In this document: one piece after another, positions 6,450 through 14,349 of the stretch
Position numbering within the stretch: position 1 is the first letter of the stretch
Layout: the number at the start of each line of letters is the position of its first letter
Assembly (NCBI GenBank): GCA_031291325.1
Contig: JARLJG010000027.1
Location: forward strand, 1-61,545
Length of the DNA: 61,545 nt
Direction of reading: 5' to 3'
Origin: Burkholderiaceae bacterium
GTDB lineage: Bacteria; Pseudomonadota; Gammaproteobacteria; Burkholderiales; Burkholderiaceae_D
Program-made: the position numbers and the translations under genes
Notes under the pieces: model-generated
What the model was told of the DNA's origin: nothing
Databases searched by the model: none
The model's input: the letters and a program-made list of their open reading frames with translations, nothing else

Positions 6450-9218
6450 TCAAGGACGCCGCTGCGTATGATTTCTCACCGATTGCGGCGCAAGTTCATA
6501 GCCGCGCCTGATATCGCCGCCGCGCTCCGGCTTGAAATGACTGACGGAAGCATTGGGATTCCCGATCCCTGCGTGATGCGCGCCTGGATGGTAATGGACG
6601 CAAAAGCTCCCGGCTAGTGTGCCGCCGACGACACGCGTGACCTCATACTTGCGCTCGTCGGTGACGGGCAGTCCGTCCAGCCGCTCCCAAGGGCCATTTG
6701 GCGCGATCGCGACATATCCTTCTACGACGAGCTGGCCGATGGCGTCCAGCCACTGGCCGAAGGCAGCGAACTTGTTGAAGCGAACCAAATGCGCAGCGTG
6801 CACCGCGCCGCGCAGAGCCGCCAAGGTGCTGGCGAGCGGCTGCGCGGTCAAACAGGTGTTGACGTTCGCCTGGCTCCAGCCAAAGGTGTCGCACAGGGTG
6901 AGTATCGCGGTCAGGTCGGCGGCGCTCGCGGCCCTTGCGCGCACGCCTGCTATCAAGGCGGCGCGCGTGAGTTGCGCGCCGGGCGCGGCAGCCAGCATCT
7001 GCGCCACCGCAGCCGGCTGGTCGACCACCAGCAAGGCCGCCAGATGTCCGCGCGAGAGGCCATCGGCGAAGCAGCCGGCAAGCCCTGCCAGCAACGGCGC
7101 AAGGCTATTGATGCGCGCAAAAGGCACGTTCGCGCCGTGCAGCGCGACCAGCAGGGCCAGCGTGCTATCGTTGTCGCCGTAATCGCGGATGACCGGCACG
7201 GTCACGCCCAAGGCAATCAGCGCGTCCAGCGTCGCTGCCTGCGGCAACAGCCGGCGTATTTCTGCGACCGCGATCCCGCCGCCCAGGAACACCGGACGCA
7301 CGGCAGGGGTGGCGATCAGCGCCTGCACCAGCACGGTCGCCAACGGACGATTCTGCTCGACCGCATTCAACGCCGCCAACGCGTCGGGGTGGAAATTGAC
7401 GCCGGCGAAGTAGGCGCGATGCAGTTCGCGCACGCGCGCCTCCTCGGCCGGGCCTTCGACGTTGACGACGTTGGCCCGATCCAGCAGCTCCTGTTGATCG
7501 ATTAGCGCCACTGCGGGTTGCGCCAATTCGCGGCGCTTGTTTTCCAGCTTCAGTTTCGCCGCGTCAAACTCCTGGATGCCGACGACTTGCGGTCGCGGTT
7601 TCACCAGCGCGTTCTCTGCGCTGCCTCCCAGTCGGTCCTTTTCCTTTCTGGCCAATAATCCGAAAGCCGCCTCGTTTTGATCGAGATTGGCTTGTTGCCG
7701 CGCAAGATTCGCATTCGCGCCCACCTCATGCAGGCGCAGCGGAACCAGCGCATTGGCCGCCTCCGCGCCGCGCGCATTGGCATAGTTGGTGAATTCCGGC
7801 ACGTAGCCGAAGGCGCGATGGGTTTGCAGCAGATTGGCCGCCGTCGCCGCATCGGCGGCGCCGACCGTCATGGCGACCGCGTTGTTGCGCAAGGTCGGCG
7901 TGGCGAGGTTGGCGCGCTCGCCCAGCAGCGCATCCAACTTGTCCTGCGCCATGCCGGCCATGCCATCGATTCCCGCCAGCGCGCGCAGCGCGGTCAATGC
8001 TTCGGCAAGAATGACGGCATTGACCGGCGCAAACGCTGCCGCGCGCGTGGCGTCGGCGGCGCTGCCGCCGGCTGCCAGGTGATCGACCAAAGCCTGCGCG
8101 CGCGGCACGTCCACCAGCAAAGCAGGAATCGCCAATGCAGCGGCACAAATTGCCGGCACCGCTCGCCCGCTGGCGAGCAGGCCAAGCCGCACGGCAGGCG
8201 GCACGTCCAGCGGATTGCCTGCGCCAAGTTGTATCGCCAACGACAAATCGAGCAAGCCGCCCAATGCATCGTCGTGGCAGGCCGCGCCATCGGCCAGGAT
8301 GGTCGCCGGCAACAACCCGCCGGCATGATTGCGCACGACACCGTTGCCGCGCGCCACCGAACTAAACAGCACGCGGGTATCGGCGACGCCGCCGGCTACG
8401 CCCAGAGCGTTCTCGATATTTTGCGCCGTCTGCGTATCCAGCAAGGGCAGGACGACCGCATACAGCGCATCCTGCAAGTTGCCGCCGACGATCGCCAAGC
8501 GGCGCGCGGTTGCCCGCGTATCGCCGCCGATGCCGCCCTTGCGCTGATGCACCCCACCGGACAGCGCCATCGTCTTGCGCGCGACGCGCTGCAGCGGCGC
8601 AGCGACGCCGCTGCTGTGGCGCATGGCCCGCGCGCCCATGGAATCGGCCTCGCGCTCCAGGCCGCCGTTGTCGTTGATCGGCGCACCGTTGACCTGCCCG
8701 GTCGGCTGCACCCGGCCCCGCGCCTGCTGCACCACGTGCCAGGCTTCGTGCGGCAAATGCCGCTCCTGACCGGGCGCGACATGGATATCGCTGCCGCGCG
8801 CGTAGGCGAAAGCGCCGAGCTGCGCCGGCCGCGCCGAGTTGTAATGCACCTTGACATGATCCATGCGCATGCCGGACAAGGATTCGACGCCGGATTTGAG
8901 CTGGTCGGGCAAGCCGGTCTTGTTGACGGCGGCGGCAGCGCCGGTCGGCGCCGAATCGGACGCGACGGCATCGCCAAGAGCCGCCGCCACGCGCCTCTGC
9001 GCGGCCATGCGCGGACTGGTATCGATGGCTGCCATCTGCGTCCTCTGCCCCTGCATGCGCGCGCTGGCGCCGATCGACGCATGCAACATGCGTTGCGCGG
9101 TCGCGCCGGGGCGATGGTCGGAAAAAGACGCGCGGTTCCCATCGGCGTGCACAGAATCGGCGCGCGTGGCTGCCGGGTCGGCGTGGTCGTCGGCTAGCGC
9201 TGGGGCTTTTGTTTGCAT
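6450..9218 (-). CDS. eCIS-type DUF4157 protein with large C-terminal region
   Basis: 922 residues. After a low-complexity N-terminus, residues ~100-195 form the DUF4157 (eCIS core) domain: GLPDQLKSGVESLSG, a VKVHYNS segment and the HEAWHVVQQ putative metalloprotease motif at 157-165. A long Ala-rich helical region (~230-800) follows, then a distinct end with FCVHYHPGAHHAG and a Ser/His-rich SVSHFKP patch that may be an effector cassette. Such proteins are cargo or processing factors of extracellular contractile injection systems, but no eCIS genes are here. I start at the Met of MQTKAPALADD; a TTG 29 codons upstream (9305) abuts a palindrome. Ribosome binding sites are poor for both. Confidence 0.8.
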   Translation of the reverse strand: MQTKAPALADDHADPAATRADSVHADGNRASFSDHRPGATAQRMLHASIGASARMQGQRTQMAAIDTSPRMAAQRRVAAALGDAVASDSAPTGAAAAVNKTGLPDQLKSGVESLSGMRMDHVKVHYNSARPAQLGAFAYARGSDIHVAPGQERHLPHEAWHVVQQARGRVQPTGQVNGAPINDNGGLEREADSMGARAMRHSSGVAAPLQRVARKTMALSGGVHQRKGGIGGDTRATARRLAIVGGNLQDALYAVVLPLLDTQTAQNIENALGVAGGVADTRVLFSSVARGNGVVRNHAGGLLPATILADGAACHDDALGGLLDLSLAIQLGAGNPLDVPPAVRLGLLASGRAVPAICAAALAIPALLVDVPRAQALVDHLAAGGSAADATRAAAFAPVNAVILAEALTALRALAGIDGMAGMAQDKLDALLGERANLATPTLRNNAVAMTVGAADAATAANLLQTHRAFGYVPEFTNYANARGAEAANALVPLRLHEVGANANLARQQANLDQNEAAFGLLARKEKDRLGGSAENALVKPRPQVVGIQEFDAAKLKLENKRRELAQPAVALIDQQELLDRANVVNVEGPAEEARVRELHRAYFAGVNFHPDALAALNAVEQNRPLATVLVQALIATPAVRPVFLGGGIAVAEIRRLLPQAATLDALIALGVTVPVIRDYGDNDSTLALLVALHGANVPFARINSLAPLLAGLAGCFADGLSRGHLAALLVVDQPAAVAQMLAAAPGAQLTRAALIAGVRARAASAADLTAILTLCDTFGWSQANVNTCLTAQPLASTLAALRGAVHAAHLVRFNKFAAFGQWLDAIGQLVVEGYVAIAPNGPWERLDGLPVTDERKYEVTRVVGGTLAGSFCVHYHPGAHHAGIGNPNASVSHFKPERGGDIRRGYELAPQSVRNHTQRRP

Positions 9219-9305
9219 GGGCCAAAAAAGAAAACGTGGATCGTCGGCAAGCGCAACAAATCGCGCACGCGCTAGACCTATAACCGCTCTGTCCCGGGAT
9301 TTCAA

Positions 9306-9323
9306 CCTGTCAACATTGACAGG
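9306..9323. promoter_or_regulatory. 18-bp palindrome upstream of the DUF4157 gene
   Basis: CCTGTCAA-CA-TTGACAGG has perfect 8-bp arms separated by 2 bp. It lies 88 bp upstream of the chosen ATG and directly against the alternative TTG start. Size and symmetry fit a repressor operator; the protein that binds it is unknown. Confidence 0.4.
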
Positions 9324-9404
9324 GTCGGAATTATGGGCATACTGCCAACCGGAAAAGACGGCGGGCCTGGCGTTGCGCTCATTGCGCCACCGCCCGATAC
9401 CATT

Positions 9405-9935
9405 TCAATCCGGCGATTTCCGTATGGCGCCGCCGACCAAATTGTCGCCAAGTTGGTCGCGCAAGATTTCGAGGTCATGAAAGCAGGCCAGCGCCATTTT
9501 CTCCTTATCGCCCGAGGAGGCGTCGAAGGTCGCCTTCATCTCGCGGAATTTCTGCTCGAAGCGATCGAGCGCGCGATGCATCGCATAAAAATAGGCGAAG
9601 TCCCTGGCACTGACGACCTCGACGATCTCGGTATATTTAGCCTTCCAATAGGCCCGCGAGGCGGCAAACTCCTCGCGCTCGCCGAGGTACAGGCTGCGTC
9701 CATCCGCGACCACGATGCGCCCCTTGTCCGCGCTCTTCAAGCCCTCTTTCGCCACGTCCCGCCCGACCCATCGCATCTTTTCTTGCAGGTCGGCAATCGC
9801 CTCCCCCAGCTCACGCCGCAACGCCGAAGTCATCCGGCGCGAGCGCGTCACCCGGTCCCAGAAGTTGGCGGCATAAGTGAGCGCAAAGCCAAGCATGGTG
9901 CCGAATACAGCGCCGACGATTTTGTCTTCCATCAT
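9405..9935 (-). CDS. Membrane-anchored hypothetical protein
   Basis: 176 residues. One hydrophobic segment near the N-terminus (MEDKIVGAVFGTMLGFALTY) is followed by a basic stretch (WDRVTRSRRM) and a long helical, probably coiled-coil domain that should face the cytoplasm. No recognised family. About 80 bp separate its stop from the palindrome ahead of the DUF4157 gene; both genes are on the minus strand but the palindrome suggests separate promoters. Confidence 0.65.
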   Translation of the reverse strand: MMEDKIVGAVFGTMLGFALTYAANFWDRVTRSRRMTSALRRELGEAIADLQEKMRWVGRDVAKEGLKSADKGRIVVADGRSLYLGEREEFAASRAYWKAKYTEIVEVVSARDFAYFYAMHRALDRFEQKFREMKATFDASSGDKEKMALACFHDLEILRDQLGDNLVGGAIRKSPD

Positions 9936-10052
9936 GCCCCCGACGTGGAAAAATACGCGTTATGGCTGAAGGCAATTTAGCACGAATAGAACATTTTTCG
10001 CGGAATTTATCGGTGCGAAATCGGACGCCTGGCAAGGCCTTGACTCAGGATC

Positions 10053-10487
10053 CTAAATCGACTTCGGTCGCGGCGTCTTCTTCCCCGGCGCGTCGATGAC
10101 TCCCAACCCTGCCGCCCGCAACAGGCGGCGAAAGGTCGGGCATTCCATGTGGCTGGGCGCGGTGCAGGCGGCGGCGTGCCGCAGGCCGTCGCGCATGGCG
10201 CCGAGCTTGCGGATGGTCTGGTCGAGCTCGTCCGCCTTGATCACGAGCAACTGGCGGTCGATGTCCAGACGCCCGTCCGGCGCAAACATCAGCTTGATCT
10301 CGTCGAGCGAAAATCCGGCGGTGCTCCCCAGCCGAATCAGCGCCAACCGTTCCAGCACGGCAGGCGCGAACAGGCGGCGCAGGCCGCGCCTGCCGATCGA
10401 GGCAATCAAGCCCTTCTCCTCATAGTAGCGCAGCGCAGAGCTGGGCACGCCGGAGCGCTTCGCAACCTCGGAAATATCCAGTTCCAT
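10053..10487 (-). CDS. MerR-family transcriptional regulator
   Basis: 144 residues. N-terminal winged HTH of MerR type (ISEVAKRSGVPSSALRYYEEKGLI), a dimerisation helix, and a C-terminal pair of cysteines (ACTAPSHMEC) that could sense metal or redox, although the SoxR iron-sulphur motif CxxCxC is absent. I use the Met of MELDISEVAKR, which is where MerR proteins normally begin. It is divergent from a SAM methyltransferase gene; the 88-bp gap contains a SoxR-like operator inside a 19-bp-spaced promoter, the usual arrangement for MerR activation by DNA untwisting. Confidence 0.9.
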   Translation of the reverse strand: MELDISEVAKRSGVPSSALRYYEEKGLIASIGRRGLRRLFAPAVLERLALIRLGSTAGFSLDEIKLMFAPDGRLDIDRQLLVIKADELDQTIRKLGAMRDGLRHAAACTAPSHMECPTFRRLLRAAGLGVIDAPGKKTPRPKSI

Positions 10488-10494
10488 AATCTTC

Positions 10495-10525
10495 TTGACC
10501 TCAAGCTGACTTGAAGTGAAATAAT
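10495..10525 (+). promoter_or_regulatory. MerR/SoxR-type promoter with dyad operator
   Basis: TTGACC (-35, 10495-10500) and AATAAT (-10, 10520-10525) are 19 bp apart, the stretched spacing of MerR-controlled promoters. Between them lies CCTCAAGCTGACTTGAAG (10499-10516), a near match to the SoxR site. It reads towards the methyltransferase; the regulator gene diverges from it. Confidence 0.6.
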
Positions 10526-10574
10526 AAGATCGGCGCTTGCCAAATGCAAGCAATACAGGAAAAAGAGGGCCATC

Positions 10575-11441
10575 ATGAATGCGACCGGCAACACCACCGG
10601 CAACACCAACGACGAGCAGGCGACACTATGGAACGGCCAGAACGGGCGCGCCTGGGTTGAGGCGCAAGCCCTGCTCGACCAGATGTTCAAACCGATCGAA
10701 GAGCTGCTCGCCGCGTCAGTGCCGGCCACAGCGGCGGCCACCGTGCTCGATGTCGGCTGCGGCACCGGCAGCACGACGCTGGCCGCTGCGCGCCGGCTGG
10801 GGCCGACGGGCCGCTGCGTCGGCATCGACATCTCGGAGCCGATGATCGCCGCCGCCCGCAAGCGCGCCGAACGGGACGGCGTCGCCGCCGGCTTCATCCG
10901 CGCCGACGCGCAGACGCACGACTTCGAGCCGGCCAGCTTCGACATGATTATTTCGCGCTTCGGCGTCATGTTCTTCGACGACCCGGTGCGCGCCTTCGCC
11001 AACCTGCGGCGCGCAGCGAAGGAAAACGGCAGGCTACAGCTTGTCGTCTGGCGCAGCGCCGCAGAAAATCCATTCATGACGACAGCAGAGCGCGCCGCCG
11101 CCCCGCTCTTGCCCGACATCCCCGCCCGCCAGCCGGACGCCCCAGGACAATTCGCCTTCGCCGACCGCGAGCGCGTCACGCGCATCCTGCAAGCCGGCGG
11201 CTGGAGCGACATCGACCTCAAGCCGATCGATGCCGCCTGCACCTTTCCCGAGCGGGAATTGGTCGGGCACCTGAGCCGACTAGGCCCCCTGGGCCGGATT
11301 CTCGGCAACGTCGACCCGCACACCCGCGCCCAAGTCATCCAAACCGTGCGCGCCGCCTTCGACCCCTTTGTGCGCGGAACGGAAGTTCATTTCACTGCCG
11401 CCTGCTGGATGGTGGCCGCACGCGCGCCGTCAAACCCCTAA
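10575..11441 (+). CDS. Class I SAM-dependent methyltransferase
   Basis: 288 residues. Motif I (VLDVGCGTGS, 57-66) binds S-adenosylmethionine; GIDISEPMIAAARKRAE is the acidic loop of motif II; the DMIISRFGVMFFDDP region is motif IV. It resembles UbiE/Coq5-like and small-molecule methyltransferases of the Methyltransf_11/25 group; the substrate cannot be told from sequence. It is the likely target of the adjacent MerR-type regulator. The acetolactate decarboxylase gene begins 14 bp after its stop, so the two are probably co-transcribed. Confidence 0.9.
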   Translation: MNATGNTTGNTNDEQATLWNGQNGRAWVEAQALLDQMFKPIEELLAASVPATAAATVLDVGCGTGSTTLAAARRLGPTGRCVGIDISEPMIAAARKRAERDGVAAGFIRADAQTHDFEPASFDMIISRFGVMFFDDPVRAFANLRRAAKENGRLQLVVWRSAAENPFMTTAERAAAPLLPDIPARQPDAPGQFAFADRERVTRILQAGGWSDIDLKPIDAACTFPERELVGHLSRLGPLGRILGNVDPHTRAQVIQTVRAAFDPFVRGTEVHFTAACWMVAARAPSNP

Positions 11442-11455
11442 ACCTGGAGAAACCC

Positions 11456-12343
11456 ATGAACAAGAAACGTCTCGCCAACATCCCCGAACCCGCCATCGGC
11501 CAGCCATGCGTCAAGACCATGAAACCGCGCAGCACGCCGAAAAAAGCCGATTGGAAGAAAACCGCCATCCCCGCCCTGATGCTGGCATCCATTCTGTGCG
11601 CATCGGCGGCGGCCCATGCAGGCGCGCCCAACGCGGCGCAAGACGTGCTGTATCAAGTGTCGACCTCCAACGCCATCGTCATCGGTGCCTATGACGGCGT
11701 GACGAACAGCGGCGAACTCAAGCGCCACGGCAACTTCGGCATTGCCGCCGCCGACGCACTGGGCGGCGAAATGATGCTGGTCGACAGCGTCTGGTATCGC
11801 GTCATGCCCGATGGCACCGTGCAGGTCGCCGACGACGCGCTGACGATCCCGTTCGGCATGGTCGCCTACTTCCAACCGACCATCCGCTTCGATGTCGATT
11901 CCAGCACGACGTATCAAGCATTGCGCGCAGAAGTCGAGCGGCATTTACCGAGCCGCAATGTGTTCTACGCAGTCAAGCTCGAAGGGCGCTTCGCCAGCAT
12001 GAAGAATCGCACTTTCCCGACACAAAGCAAACCGTATCGCAACCAGGCAGTCGTGACGGACGAACAAATCATCTTCGAGACCAAGGATACCGAAGGCACG
12101 CTGCTCGGCTTCTGGTTCCCCGACTACATCTATGGCATCAATCTACCCGGACTGCATTTGCACTACCTCAGCAAAGACAAGCAGCACGGCGGCCACACGC
12201 TCGATTTTGCGGCGATGGCGGCAACCGTGAGCATACAGCCGCTATACGGCTACGAAATCGCGCTAGCGCATACTGCGGATTTTCTCGGCGCGGATTTGAA
12301 GTCGGACAAGACGGCTGAGATCAAAAAGGTACAGGGGCGTTGA
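11456..12343 (+). CDS. alsD: Exported acetolactate decarboxylase
   Basis: 295 residues. The mature part matches alpha-acetolactate decarboxylase (AlsD/BudA, EC 4.1.1.5) from end to end: VLYQVSTSNAIVIGAYDG, GELKRHGNFGIAAADALGGEM, and the zinc-binding HLHYLSKDKQHGGHTLDF with its three histidines. It converts 2-acetolactate to acetoin. Most family members are cytoplasmic; here a basic stretch, a hydrophobic run (AIPALMLASILCASAAA) and AHA before G make a Sec signal peptide, so it should act in the periplasm. The Met at 11519 is an alternative start giving a shorter signal. No acetolactate synthase gene is nearby. Confidence 0.9.
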   Translation: MNKKRLANIPEPAIGQPCVKTMKPRSTPKKADWKKTAIPALMLASILCASAAAHAGAPNAAQDVLYQVSTSNAIVIGAYDGVTNSGELKRHGNFGIAAADALGGEMMLVDSVWYRVMPDGTVQVADDALTIPFGMVAYFQPTIRFDVDSSTTYQALRAEVERHLPSRNVFYAVKLEGRFASMKNRTFPTQSKPYRNQAVVTDEQIIFETKDTEGTLLGFWFPDYIYGINLPGLHLHYLSKDKQHGGHTLDFAAMAATVSIQPLYGYEIALAHTADFLGADLKSDKTAEIKKVQGR

Positions 12344-12516
12344 GGGCGGGCATTAAACGTCAAGGGGCCGGCGTCGCGTCGATATCCTGCGTGTCGGAGG
12401 CCCGGCGCGGTTGAAATTGCAACGCTAAGGCGACGCAGGCACCTAAACGCATCCCTGTTTGCTTTTGATGGTGGCGTGATATACAATACATATATCATAT
12501 ATCGGAAAGCAATGAA

Positions 12517-12729
12517 ATGAGAACCTTGATTGACATTCCAGATCGGCAGATCGAAGACTTGGCAATGCTTTGCGACGCCAAGCAGGTCTCCCGCGCCGAA
12601 ATCATACGGCAAGCAATTTCCGCCTACATCGAGCAAAACAAGCCGTCGACAGTAGACGCATTCGGGATTTGGAAAAGCAAGAAAGTGGATGGACTGGCAT
12701 ACCAAGAGAAAATGCGCGCAGAATGGTAA
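12517..12729 (+). CDS. vapB: VapB-type ribbon-helix-helix antitoxin
   Basis: 70 residues. MRTLIDIPDRQIEDLAML...SRAEIIRQAISAYIEQ is a CopG/Arc-like RHH DNA-binding domain; the tail (AFGIWKSKKVDGLAYQEKMRAEW) is the kind that wraps VapC and blocks its active site. The AT-rich region just upstream (12480-12505, with alternating TA repeats) is the likely autoregulated promoter. The next gene starts inside its last codons. Confidence 0.88.
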   Translation: MRTLIDIPDRQIEDLAMLCDAKQVSRAEIIRQAISAYIEQNKPSTVDAFGIWKSKKVDGLAYQEKMRAEW

Positions 12730-13088
12730 AGGCGCTTTTCGACACGAACATCCTCTTCGACTACCTAAGCGGCCACGAGGAAGCCAGGGATGAATTGGCT
12801 CTCTATGAGAAAAAATGGATCAGTCTGATAACCTGGATGGAAGTCATGGTTGGCGCAACCCCTGCCACCGAGCCGGCGATCAAAGGTTTCCTCGCCCAGT
12901 TTATCAGCCTTCCAATCGATGACGAGGTGGCGCGCCTTGCGGCGACCTTGCGCAAGAAGCACAGGATAAAATTGCCGGACGCGATTATCTGGGCCACCGC
13001 GCAGGTCAACGGCATGATCTTGGTGTCGCGCAATACCAACGATTTCGCGGCCACGGAGCCGGGGATACGGGTTCCGTATAAATTGTGA
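12723..13088 (+). CDS. vapC: PIN-domain RNase toxin VapC
   Basis: 121 residues with the four acidic PIN residues: D7 (ALFDTN), E40 (TWMEVM), D86 (LPDAIIWATA) and D107 (NTNDF). Magnesium-dependent RNases of this family usually cleave tRNA or rRNA. The ATG overlaps the vapB stop (7 bp), giving translational coupling. The frame extends upstream inside vapB, but that part is out of register with the PIN fold. Confidence 0.9.
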   Translation: MVKALFDTNILFDYLSGHEEARDELALYEKKWISLITWMEVMVGATPATEPAIKGFLAQFISLPIDDEVARLAATLRKKHRIKLPDAIIWATAQVNGMILVSRNTNDFAATEPGIRVPYKL

Positions 13089-13167
13089 GGCGTTGAGGAA
13101 ATCGGATCGAAGGGTGAGCCGTATAGGAAAATACCCGCCGAAGCGGGCAAGAAAATTACCAAACTGC

Positions 13168-13299
13168 TCACGCAGCCTGCCGGTCTTTCGGACGTGGCGA
13201 TTCCGCGCCCTCTTTTGCGGGTTGGAGTTTGGCGTTATGCGCCTCGATTGCCAGCCGCTTATATTCGCATTCCGCAAATCGCTTCAGCGCATCGCGCAT
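13168..13299 (-). CDS. Small hypothetical protein
   Basis: 43 residues (MRDALKRFAECEYKRLAIEA...), charged and helical, with amino-acid composition typical of real coding sequence. No clear ribosome binding site. It follows the truncated lipase copy by 40 bp and may originally have lain just downstream of the intact lipase gene. Low confidence. Confidence 0.3.
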   Translation of the reverse strand: MRDALKRFAECEYKRLAIEAHNAKLQPAKEGAESPRPKDRQAA

Positions 13300-13338
13300 G
13301 AGCGGCTGACAGACGCCCCCTAAAGAAATGTTCCAACC

Positions 13339-13560
13339 TCACTCCGCCCACCGCCGCAACACCCCCGCCATCACCGCATCGAGCATATGATCTTGCGCCG
13401 GATCGATGCTATCCGCTGGATTATCCAAATCGACCAGCTCGACAACATGCCGATACGGAAACGGAAAATCCGGCGGCAGGTCGGGGACGAAGTCGCGGGC
13501 GTTGCGGGTGGCTACGATGGTGGAAACGTGGGCGCGGACTTCGGTGGCGAAGTCTGCTTG
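13339..13560 (-). pseudogene. Duplicated 3' end of the lipase gene
   Basis: About 215 bp here match bases 14350-14570 with only about seven substitutions (offset 1011 bp). It encodes the last ~70 residues of the lipase, including the PFPYRH and IDPAQDHML segments and the stop, but lacks the catalytic serine region. The homology fades near 13560-13570, about 35 bp before the antitoxin gene ends. The toxin-antitoxin pair sits exactly between this fragment and the intact gene. Confidence 0.85.
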
Positions 13561-13600
13561 TCCGGGGGAGTCGGCGTTGGCGGAGAGGGATGCCGACTCT

Positions 13601-13936
13601 TCAGCCGACCACTACTTTGACAGGCTTTCCAATACGGGCGAGCATGTCCACCAACGCATCGATAGTAAATTTTCCGGTTTTTTTGTTCACAACATCCGAT
13701 ACGCGCGGGCGAGTAACATGCAATATTTCCGCCGCCTCGCCTTGCTTGAGGTGGCTGTCCTTGATCCATGACACCAGCTCTCCCATGAGTTGCTCCTTGA
13801 GCGCCAGAGTATGGTCGATCCGCTCACGCGACTCCGCCTGATAGCGCCGGGCTTCGTCTGGCGAAAAACCAAGTTCTGCAAACAAATTCGCACCGGGTTT
13901 AGTGACGTGCCGAACTTGGGTATCGATTTTGCTCAT
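13601..13936 (-). CDS. XRE-family antitoxin
   Basis: 111 residues (MSKIDTQVRHVTKPGANLF...). A C-terminal helix-turn-helix of XRE type (LKQGEAAEILHVTRPRVSDVVNKKTGKFTIDALVDML) is the DNA-binding part; the N-terminal half should wrap the toxin. Its ATG overlaps the toxin stop by 4 bp (ATGA). The toxin-first order is that of HigBA and related phage Gp49-like modules. Confidence 0.88.
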   Translation of the reverse strand: MSKIDTQVRHVTKPGANLFAELGFSPDEARRYQAESRERIDHTLALKEQLMGELVSWIKDSHLKQGEAAEILHVTRPRVSDVVNKKTGKFTIDALVDMLARIGKPVKVVVG

Positions 13937-14277
13937 TTCGTTGCTTTCCTTTTCTGCACAATCGCTCGATAGCGAGCTTCTGCGATATCCTTGTCCAGTT
14001 TCGTAGTGGCTTCCGTCTTCTTTTGAAAGCAATGCAAGACGTATATCGCTTCCTCGAACTTCGCCACATACATCACTCTGAATATTCCTGTTGCTTCCCT
14101 GATACGAATCTCCCGTGTTCCCTGCCCCACATCATCGAATGGCTTCCAGTTGTCAGGGTCCAGACCAGCTTGCACCTTTCCTAATTGGAAACCAGCTTCG
14201 CGGCGCGGTTCGTCCGGGAATTTAAGGAGGTCATCATAGGATGAACCTAGCCAGCGGATTTCTTTATCGTTGTTCAT
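13933..14277 (-). CDS. RelE-superfamily toxin, phage Gp49/HigB-like
   Basis: 114 residues. IRWLGSSYDDLLKFPDE, REIRIREATGIFRVMYVAKF and YVLHCFQKKTEATTKLDKDIAEAR are the conserved segments of the Gp49-like HigB family, ribosome-dependent mRNA endonucleases. First gene of a two-gene operon. A 7-bp inverted repeat covers its start codon, consistent with repression by the toxin-antitoxin complex. Confidence 0.9.
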   Translation of the reverse strand: MNNDKEIRWLGSSYDDLLKFPDEPRREAGFQLGKVQAGLDPDNWKPFDDVGQGTREIRIREATGIFRVMYVAKFEEAIYVLHCFQKKTEATTKLDKDIAEARYRAIVQKRKATK

Positions 14278-14297
14278 TGTATCAAATTTTATACAAT
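14276..14297. promoter_or_regulatory. Operator dyad of the RelE/XRE module
   Basis: ATTGTAT and ATACAAT (perfect 7-bp arms, 8-bp AT spacer) overlap the toxin start codon. The central minus-strand sequence also offers a TATAAA-like -10, so binding here would block transcription and initiation. Confidence 0.5.
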
Positions 14298-14349
14298 TTC
14301 GACGATTAGCGCAAGTCTTCTGGCCGCGCACGATCCAGCATCGAAGTCC

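Noticed and set aside
7677-9197. Plus-strand open frame of 506 codons
   Set aside because: Antisense shadow of the DUF4157 gene; Arg/His-rich translation without motifs.
13093-13323. Plus-strand 76-codon frame after vapC
   Set aside because: No motif or ribosome binding site; the opposite strand has a more protein-like 43-codon frame.
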